A stretch of DNA of 64,000 bases. Origin: Liolophura sinensis (taxonomy: Eukaryota; Mollusca; Polyplacophora; Chitonida; Chitonidae). Below, one piece after another: positions 61,201 to 64,000 of this stretch (within the stretch, counting starts at the first letter, position 1; the number at the start of each line of letters is the position of its first letter). The position numbers and the translations under genes are program-made. The notes beneath the pieces are model-generated. The model searched no databases, was not told the origin of the DNA, and was given only the letters and a program-made list of their open reading frames with translations. The DNA is taken from assembly GCF_032854445.1 (NCBI RefSeq), contig NC_088297.1, positions 10,936,163-11,000,162 of the forward strand. The letters are read 5' to 3'.

Positions 61201-64000
61201 GGGGTGTGGGGAAGAGGTAAGAGCCTATTGTGACATGACAGGGTGGGGTACAGTAGTCAGAGAGGAGGGGGCGTGGGGAAGAGGTAAGAGCCTGGTGTCT
61301 CCATATAGGGACGGGGGAGAAGCAGTTCATGCAAGAGCCTGTTGTGACAGGACAGGGTGGGGATATAGTTGTCAGAGAGGAGGGGGTGTGGGGAAGAGGT
61401 AAGAGCCTGGCATCTCCATATAGGGACGGGGGAGAAGCAGTTCATGCAAGAGCCTGTTGTGACAGGACAGGGTGGGGATATAGTTGTCAGAGAGGAGGGG
61501 GTGTGGGGAAGAGGTAAGAGCCTGGCGTCTCCATATAGGGACAGGGGAGAAGCAGTTCATGCAAGAGCCTGTTGTGACAGGACAGGGTGGGGGTATAGTT
61601 GTCAGAGAGGAGGGGGCGTGGGCAAGAGGTAAGAGCCTGGTGTCTCCATATAGGGATGGGGGAGAAGCAGTTCATGCAAGAGCCTATTGTGACTGGACAG
61701 GGTGGGGGCATAGTAGTCAGAGAGGAGGGGATGTGGGGAAGAGGTAGGAGTATGGTGTCTCCATATAGGGGTGGGGGAGAAGCAGTTCATGCAAGAGCTT
61801 ATTGTGACTGGACAGGGTGAGGGTATAGTAGTCAGAGAGGAGGGGGCGTGGGGAAGAGGTAAGAGCCTGGTGTCTCCATATAGGGATGGGGGAGAAGCAG
61901 TTCATGCAAGAGCCTGTTGTGACAGGACAGGGTGGGGGGGTATAGTTGTCAGAGAGGAGGGGGTGTGGGGAAGAGGTAAGAGCCTGGCGTCTCCATATAG
62001 GGATAGGGGAGAAGCAGTTCATGCAAAAGCCTGTTGTGACGGGACAGGGTGGGGATATAGTTGTCAGAGAGGAGGGGGTGTGGGGAAGAGGTAAGAGCCT
62101 GGCGTCTCCATATAGGGACGGGGGAGAAGCAGTTCATGTAAGAGCCTGTTGTGACAGGACAGGGTGGGGGTATAGTTGTCAGAGAGGAGGGGGCATGGGG
62201 AAGTGGTAAGAGACTGGTGTCTCCATATAGGGACAGGGGCGAAGCAGTTCATGCAAGAGCCTGTAGTCTCTAACATATACTTTGTTTGAAAGAAAACTAA
62301 TCAGCATTGTGGGAGGAGGACACTGCATTGCTCCATGTAAACCACTAACCTTGGGCAAATCAGTTGTAAACTTTTTCACTTGTAACATACAGTTATGCTG
62401 TTGATGGAATTGATCAGGTAGTCTTCAACAAGCATTACACTATGAAGACACTCACTCAAGTGTTGTCGACCCAGTATTGTCGCCAAGGCCACACAAGCAT
62501 TGACAGCAGCTAGAAATATGAGGAAATTCAATGTATCATTCAAATTATCAAGTCAGTTGTCCAGATGTAACAAAACAGCATTCATGCCGTGATTGTAGTA
62601 GTATAAACAGTGTAAATAATTTCCATGCACCCGTTTATGTGTACAACTTTCTGACAACCTCTTGGAACAAGGATCATTGTTTGGGTTCTTGTGGGCAGGG
62701 CGACAGATTAGCCGGGAACATCTGTCAGAGCTAAGCCCATAGGATTAACAGATTATACCTCACGTGAGGATAATCCGGTGGATCTGCTGGATGTTGAGAA
62801 TAACAGCCCAGTTGCTTCCTTCTGCGTGCATATGCTTACATGTGTTTATAATATGTGAAGAAGAAAAAAGAGGAAGAAAATAAATTACCAAAAGAGAACA
62901 AAAATTACAAAACCTCCGCATAAATGTAGATAGTAATTTAGAGGGTTTGTCATTATTACTTTTTTTTTTAATGCTTTTTGACTGTTTTGTAAAATCTTCG
63001 GTGTAAAAGAAATAAATAATAAAAATAAAACTTTGTTCTTTATTTATCCTTTTATTCAAGCTTCATTATTAAACAAACAAAAAAATTAATAGAATTGATG
63101 TCCATTACAAAAAAATTGAATTGATAGAATCTTTGACTATAACGTCATTATGGTACAAGGCTATTTCATGCAAATTTGTCTTTGTACGTAAATAATGAGC
63201 AATAATCGTTCAATCCCGGCTTTAGACATGGACAGAGAAATTGTAGATCCCCTTCTTCTCACTTTTTGTGTGGCTTCGGTGACCATAAGCAGTCAGCGGC
63301 TCCCATGTGTTGTTGTTCACCAATATGGTTCACAAATCTGTAGGGATATTTAGAAAAGTTTGTCAGTAACTTGCCAAAGGTCAGTGGTTTACCATGGGCA
63401 ATCTAGTTTCCTCCTGCATAAAACTGACAGCCATCTTATGACTGGAAAATTCTTGTATGTATGACATTTTTCTCCCGGGGCCTCTTTGCGGTTTTCTCCC
63501 ACCATAATGCTGGTCGCAGTCATGTAAATGAAATATTCTTGAGTGCGGTGTAAAACACCAATCATAAAGATAGATTAATAAATTGTGTATAACATTAAAC
63601 ACCAATGAGGAATTTGCCAATGACATCATTACGATAATAAATTACATTCTCTAAGGTTGAATATTGCATGCAGTTTTGCCTTTATACATGAATTTTGTAT
63701 ACGTAGCATTATTTTGTTAACCATGACAGAAGGGTGTGAGGTGTTGCTAAAAAATACCCCATATATGTATGCACAGATAAGTCATTGTGGTACGTGGGAA
63801 GGTCTGTCTCTGCTAGGTTTCCTCACACCATAATGCTGGCTGCCGGTATATAAGTGAAATATTCTTGAGTACGGCATAAAACACCAATGAAATAAATAAA
63901 TAAATCATTGTGTCGTTTGCTGTGATCTAAACACATATTATCACTTCTTGTTTGATAGCTGCTGAAGAATTATCGCTACAGAATAAACAAGTCTCGTTAC
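40146..64000 (+). CDS. GCLC: Glutamate-cysteine ligase catalytic subunit, exons 1-9 (3' part outside window)
   Basis: Spliced CDS: 40146-40295, 41288-41397, 41708-41827, 42915-42980, 44047-44160, 47477-47535, 49400-49617, 60812-60928, 63959-64000. It gives 996 nt or 332 residues, roughly the first half of an enzyme usually about 630-640 residues long. All introns are GT-AG and every junction keeps frame. The enzyme joins glutamate to cysteine with ATP, the rate-limiting first step of cytosolic glutathione synthesis. Recognition rests on the [13 protein letters not shown] start, GDEVEY across exons 1/2, [20 protein letters not shown] (about residues 93-112), [26 protein letters not shown] across exons 6/7, [20 protein letters not shown] in exon 7, [10 protein letters not shown], and [17 protein letters not shown] in exon 8. 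The acidic residues near 50-52 and Glu103 lie where the family's metal and substrate site is expected. No frameshift or internal stop seen. Confidence 0.97.
40716..40905 (+). mobile_element. SINE family A copy in GCLC intron 1
   Basis: Diverged head, then CTACGTGGGAAGGGCTGGCA, CAATAATGCTGGCTGTCGTT and a TACGAATGAAATAAATGAAG end. An old copy. Confidence 0.8.
40918..41205 (+). mobile_element. SINE family C copy in GCLC intron 1
   Basis: TCAATCCCGGCTTTCGATAA, then GGCTCCCACCAGTATGGTGTG, AGTTTGTTAGTAACTTGC, CCACCCATAAAATTGCCTGTC and a CATCAGATAAATGAATAAG end. The same block order occurs at 63208-63462, so this is a separate family whose 3' end distantly resembles family A. Confidence 0.6.
41288..41397 (+). 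CDS. GCLC: GCLC exon 2
   Basis: Acceptor TTTGTTTCAG, donor CCTGA|GTAATT. Residues 51-86 plus two bases of codon 87. Starts [12 protein letters not shown]. In-frame reading past the donor meets a stop (TAA) at once, which confirms the boundary. Confidence 0.94.
41708..41827 (+). CDS. GCLC: GCLC exon 3
   Basis: Acceptor TTTATGTTGCAG, donor CTAAG|GTAAAA. Encodes the highly conserved [20 protein letters not shown] segment and ends NLVESNMKL. Phase 2 on both sides. Confidence 0.96.
42460..42619. mobile_element. MITE-like element, CCCTAATTCCT family, in GCLC intron 3
   Basis: Contains TTTTGTCTCCAAAATCAAAT, AATGTGCATAAATTGC and a right end of TTGAGGAATTAGAGTA, all as in the copy at 10410-10589. 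The opposite terminus is eroded. Confidence 0.5.
42915..42980 (+). CDS. GCLC: GCLC exon 4
   Basis: 66-bp exon with acceptor GTCGCTGTTTTAG and donor CCCGAG|GTAAGC. Encodes [21 protein letters not shown] with split codons at both ends. Confidence 0.93.
43020..43350 (+). repeat. Degenerate AAAGTGTT-type simple repeat in GCLC intron 4
   Basis: Loose repetition of GAAAAGTGTTnATG and AAAAAGTGAT words with no fixed period. A decayed tandem array. Confidence 0.5.
43541..43735 (+). mobile_element. SINE family A copy, old, in GCLC intron 4
   Basis: GGGCCACTTTGGTTTAGTGG head, then TCACCATTGCAGTTACTGTG, GGCTATGCCTAGTTTTCTTC and AAAATGCTGGCTG. The 3' end is eroded. Confidence 0.7.
44047..44160 (+). CDS. 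GCLC: GCLC exon 5
   Basis: Acceptor TTTTGTCTACAG, donor TTCAG|GTTTGT. Encodes [20 protein letters not shown], then [17 protein letters not shown], flanked by split Arg codons. Corresponds to the GCPGF...SLFFPD segment of other animals. Confidence 0.95.
44196..44415 (+). mobile_element. SINE family A copy, broken, in GCLC intron 5
   Basis: CTCTGGCTGAGTGGTTAGCT head, GTGGTCGTGAGTGGAAAGGT and CTGCAGAGGGTCATGGATTC. An unrelated insert separates it from the terminal CACCAATCAAATAAATACAC at 44390-44409. Confidence 0.6.
44468..44548. mobile_element. MITE remnant, CCCTAATTCCT family, in GCLC intron 5
   Basis: ATCAGTCTACAGAGAATAATG through CTTGAATAAACATCTTTCAA to GAAATAGTTGAGAAATTACAG parallels 1558-1636. 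Confidence 0.5.
45055..46260 (+). repeat. ~325-bp tandem repeat, about 3.7 copies, in GCLC intron 5
   Basis: TCTGCTAAGCTGTTATGACA or its variants mark units at 45061, 45390, 45717 and 46040 (spacings 329, 327, 323). The first three units contain ACCTACGCCCACGTGTATnTG with an E-box CACGTG, and a segment (GAGCACCAAAAGGAATATTT) shared with dispersed family E. The last copy is diverged and truncated, and lacks the E-box. Confidence 0.9.
47477..47535 (+). CDS. GCLC: GCLC exon 6
   Basis: 59-bp exon with acceptor TTTTGTTCTTCAG and donor TTCCAG|GTAAGA. Encodes [19 protein letters not shown]. Enters in phase 2 and leaves in phase 1. Confidence 0.94.
47770..47892 (+). repeat. 14-bp tandem repeat with TCATGTGA in GCLC intron 6
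   Basis: About eight or nine copies of GCATCATGTGACAT, with variants TCATGTAA and TCATATAA. Each intact unit contains TCATGTGA, the M-box type of E-box. Confidence 0.9.
48064..48355 (-). mobile_element. Full-length SINE family A in GCLC intron 6, 8-bp duplication
   Basis: GTTGTAGT at 48064-48071 and 48348-48355 flanks a complete copy. On the minus strand it runs AGGGCCTCCGTGGCTCAGTC to AAATAAATAAATAAATAC. Antisense to GCLC. Confidence 0.9.
48581..48920 (+). mobile_element. Possible family C-like SINE in GCLC intron 6
   Basis: The end, CTCCACTCATAAAATTGACC through ACATCAAACATTCCGGTAAA and TAAATGA, parallels the 3' ends of families A and C (CCCATAAAATTG...). The 5' part is not matched elsewhere in the window. 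Confidence 0.4.
49012..49277 (+). mobile_element. Full-length SINE family A in GCLC intron 6
   Basis: GGAGCTTCCATGGTGGCGGT head, GTGGTTGCTGTGAGTTCAAG, CCATAATGCTAGCCGCCATC, and CACCAATCAAAGAAATAAAA end. It ends about 120 bp before the acceptor of exon 7. Confidence 0.88.
49400..49617 (+). CDS. GCLC: GCLC exon 7
   Basis: Acceptor TGTTACATTTCAG, donor CTG|GTGAGC, residues 208-279. Encodes [52 protein letters not shown]. The largest and best conserved exon in the window. GC content is visibly higher than the introns. Confidence 0.97.
49926..50218 (+). repeat. 54-bp tandem repeat
   Basis: TTTACATTTCCCAATGTAAC marks units at about 49930, 49984, 50038, 50092, 50147 and 50202 (54-55 bp). Each unit has ACTCCTACTTCTCACAATGC and ACTCCTACTTGAGCC. 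Confidence 0.92.
50586..50785. mobile_element. MITE-like element, CCCTAAATGAC family, copy 1
   Basis: Begins CCCTAAATGACTGTA and ends TACGTCACTTAGGG followed by TA, imperfect inverted termini. The interior shares GGTGCTAAAATTTAC, CTGGAAAAATG-like and CATGGATGAAATT-like blocks with copy 2. Confidence 0.65.
51165..51385. mobile_element. MITE-like element, CCCTAAATGAC family, copy 2, with TA duplication
   Basis: Perfect 14-bp inverted ends, CCCTAAATGACCTA (51167-51180) and TAGGTCATTTAGGG (51370-51383), with TA on both sides. The 217-bp body, TA target and short inverted repeats fit a non-autonomous Tc1/mariner-type element. No internal coding. Confidence 0.75.
51437..51652 (+). mobile_element. 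SINE family A, 5'-truncated, 10-bp duplication
   Basis: ACATATTGGA at 51437-51446 and 51643-51652. The body starts inside the element at AAGTCCAGCTCGTGCTGGCT and ends AATCAAATAAATAAATAAAT. Truncation is therefore original to the insertion. Confidence 0.9.
52448..52818 (-). other. Probable 3'UTR of the collagen-C1q gene
   Basis: The first AATAAA on the minus strand downstream of the stop is the complement of TTTATT at 52448-52453. The intervening 365 bp would be 3'UTR and includes the 34-bp tandem repeat. Confidence 0.4.
52546..52765 (+). repeat. 34-bp tandem repeat downstream of the C1q stop codon
   Basis: Six to seven units of GTCCTTGAAAGTGCTGGAAA followed by ATGTAGGATATTGG, with one variant unit (AGATCATGGGTT). 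On the minus strand it translates as a repeated Phe/Pro/Ser/Thr frame, which I regard as chance. Confidence 0.93.
52819..53444 (-). CDS. Collagen-C1q gene, last coding exon
   Basis: Carries the whole Gly-X-Y region and the whole C1q domain, ending LLYEDLVI-stop. A further sequon lies in the C1q domain (Asn-Asn-Thr, within [10 protein letters not shown]). The opposite strand has a Pro-rich open frame that is only the complement of the collagen repeat. Confidence 0.93.
52819..54477 (-). CDS. Secreted collagen-like C1q-domain protein, two coding exons
   Basis: CDS joins 54477-54183 to 53444-52819 for 306 residues. Donor GCTG|GTAAGT and acceptor TTATCACAG|TGGGG are both phase 1, and the join restores Val then GPQGPAG. 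Residues 1-25 are a signal peptide (hydrophobic [18 protein letters not shown]). Residues 26-99 are an unmatched spacer with N-glycosylation sequons at Asn26, 43, 81 and 87. Residues 100-165 are 22 uninterrupted Gly-X-Y triplets, and 166-306 form a globular C1q domain ([36 protein letters not shown]). Such proteins trimerise through the C1q head and act as secreted recognition or structural proteins. A role in innate recognition is an inference from expanded molluscan C1q families. Lies wholly inside GCLC intron 7 on the opposite strand. Confidence 0.92.
54183..54477 (-). CDS. Collagen-C1q gene, first coding exon
   Basis: Start taken at 54477 (MKSMSNQ) because it puts the hydrophobic signal core at residues 9-24. 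The frame is open further upstream, but a pyrimidine-rich acceptor (CTCCTCTCCAG, minus strand, ending near 54535) indicates that a 5'UTR intron ends there. Confidence 0.85.
55088..55200 (-). other. Putative untranslated first exon of the collagen-C1q gene
   Basis: On the minus strand CTAACAG|GTAAGTG at 55088/55087 is an excellent donor, about 550 bp upstream of the acceptor near 54535. The 5' limit of this exon cannot be placed. Confidence 0.4.
56208..56320 (+). mobile_element. SINE family A 3' half
   Basis: CCCCCTGGGCTCTGCCCGGT, CCATAATGCTGGCAGTCATC and CACCTGTCAAATAAATCAAA. Confidence 0.8.
57981..58092 (+). repeat. Minisatellite CCTCCCTGTGGACATTTCCC
   Basis: About four to five units of 20-21 bp. 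The unit is the reverse complement of the unit in the array at 58304-58688. Confidence 0.9.
58197..58279 (-). mobile_element. SINE family A 3' fragment between inverted arrays
   Basis: ACACCATTCTCAAGAATATT through GGCCAGCATTATGGTG on the plus strand, the complement of the SINE 3' block. Confidence 0.75.
58304..58688 (+). repeat. Minisatellite GGGGAAATGTCCACAGGG, opposite orientation
   Basis: Roughly 18-20 units of 17-19 bp. Homogeneous at 58555-58688 and degenerate to the left, where units vary in the GTCCATAAGG part. Confidence 0.92.
59266..59397 (+). mobile_element. SINE family A, 5'-truncated, 10-bp duplication
   Basis: ACAGGAATGT at 59266-59275 and 59388-59397. The body runs AGGTTTCCCCTGGACTCTGC to CACCAATCACATAAATAAAT. 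Confidence 0.9.
59652..59820 (-). mobile_element. SINE family A, 5'-truncated, 10-bp duplication
   Basis: CTATGAGTTA at 59652-59661 and 59811-59820. On the minus strand the copy starts at AAGTGGGAAGGTCTGCCGGT and ends ACTAATCAAATCAAAT. Confidence 0.9.
60003..60141 (+). mobile_element. SINE family B 3' fragment
   Basis: TATCAGTATAATGGTTTGGG, then AGCAGCACTAGATAAAAGAG and GGGGCACATTACAAGCACTC with a CACTCACTCACTC tail. Head and terminal core are missing. Confidence 0.8.
60812..60928 (+). CDS. GCLC: GCLC exon 8
   Basis: Acceptor TTCTTTTTCCAG, donor GAAGAG|GTAAGAG, phase 0 on both sides, residues 280-318. Encodes [20 protein letters not shown] then [19 protein letters not shown]. Reading on into the intron meets TGA at 60980-60982. 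The last bases are unusually G/A-rich and match the minisatellite that follows in the intron. Confidence 0.96.
61018..62268 (+). repeat. 115-bp G-rich minisatellite repeating the exon 8 splice donor, GCLC intron 8
   Basis: About eleven units. GAGGTAAGAG-type donors occur at GT positions 61102, 61217, 61284, 61399, 61514, 61629, 61744 (GTAGGAG variant), 61859, 61976, 62091 and 62206 (after AAGTG). Spacing is 115 bp except one 67-bp unit and one of 117. Each unit reads roughly CAGAGAGGAGGGGGTGTGGG, GAAGAGGTAAGAGCCTGG, TGTCTCCATATAGGGACGGG, GGAGAAGCAGTTCATGCAAG, AGCCTGTTGTGACAGGACAG, GGTGGGGGTATAGTAGT. The frames open through it are translated repeat, not genes. Confidence 0.96.
62269..63207 (+). 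other. GCLC intron 8, unique part
   Basis: No gene. AT-rich, with A- and T-rich runs at 62860-63110. Confidence 0.5.
63208..63462 (+). mobile_element. SINE family C copy in GCLC intron 8
   Basis: TTCAATCCCGGCTTTAGACA, GCGGCTCCCATGTGTTGTTG, AAGTTTGTCAGTAACTTGCC and CCTCCTGCATAAAACTGACA in the order seen at 40918-41205. Confidence 0.6.
63464..63583 (+). mobile_element. SINE family A 3' half in GCLC intron 8
   Basis: CTTTTTGCGG-like start, then CCATAATGCTGGTCGCAGTC, TGAAATATTCTTGAGTGCGG and CACCAATCATAAAGATAGAT. Confidence 0.8.
63782..63912 (+). mobile_element. SINE family A, 5'-truncated, next to GCLC exon 9
   Basis: TCATTGTG at 63782-63789 and 63905-63912 flanks a copy that runs GTACGTGGGAAGGTCTGTCT to CACCAATGAAATAAATAAAT. 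It ends 54 bp before exon 9, leaving only a short native segment for the branch point and pyrimidine tract. Confidence 0.85.
63959..64000 (+). CDS. GCLC: GCLC exon 9, 5' part
   Basis: Acceptor CTTGTTTGATAG, then [14 protein letters not shown] up to the window edge, matching the family's NYRISKSRY segment. The exon continues outside. Confidence 0.92.
   Translation, partial: MLKNYRYRINKSRY

Noticed and set aside
60767-62388. Many 60-107 codon frames on both strands
   Set aside because: All but the exon 8 part are translations of the 115-bp minisatellite. A 115-bp period is not a multiple of three, so the frame shifts each unit.

Overview
This is a window from an animal nuclear genome, most likely a marine lophotrochozoan and probably a mollusc. 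The evidence is AT-rich, intron-rich DNA with canonical GT-AG splice sites, dozens of tRNA-derived SINE copies of types familiar from molluscs and other marine invertebrates, a secreted collagen-C1q protein, and a conspicuous excess of the palindromic word TACATGTA. The species cannot be fixed from the sequence alone.

Layout. About 1-24.7 kb has no gene I can recognise. It is intronic or intergenic DNA with SINEs, two TA-flanked MITE-like families, a 123-bp satellite (6993-7970), a GA-rich minisatellite (9317-9645) and a 1.8-kb minisatellite of ~28-bp units (21.9-23.8 kb) that carries a SINE insertion. A CpG-richer block at about 24.7-25.4 kb looks like a divergent promoter. To its left, on the minus strand, are two probable 5' exons (one with an ATG and a good donor) whose continuation I could not find. 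To its right is an intronless mTERF-family mitochondrial protein gene (26728-28062, +). From 28-38 kb there are SINEs, several minisatellites and two 447-bp direct repeats, 34.05 and 36.95 kb, that differ at one base and carry inverted termini.

From 40146 to the right edge lies the first half of the glutamate-cysteine ligase catalytic subunit gene (GCLC, +). Nine exons encode the first 332 residues, with every splice phase consistent, and the gene runs off the window. Its largest intron (intron 7, 11.2 kb) contains a complete two-coding-exon gene on the opposite strand, encoding a 306-residue secreted collagen-C1q protein. A MARE palindrome and an ARE-like core lie about 1.8-2 kb upstream of the GCLC start codon.

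The most unusual structure is in GCLC intron 8. A G-rich minisatellite of 115-bp period (61.0-62.27 kb) appears to derive from the exon 8/intron 8 junction, so it presents about eleven further copies of the exon 8 splice donor downstream of the real one. Other GCLC introns hold tandem arrays of possible regulatory interest: 325-bp units with CACGTG in intron 5, and a 14-bp unit with TCATGTGA in intron 6.

Functionally, GCLC (first step of glutathione synthesis), mTERF (mitochondrial nucleic-acid binding) and C1q (secreted recognition protein) show no obvious joint pathway. The relationship is positional, with one gene nested in another.
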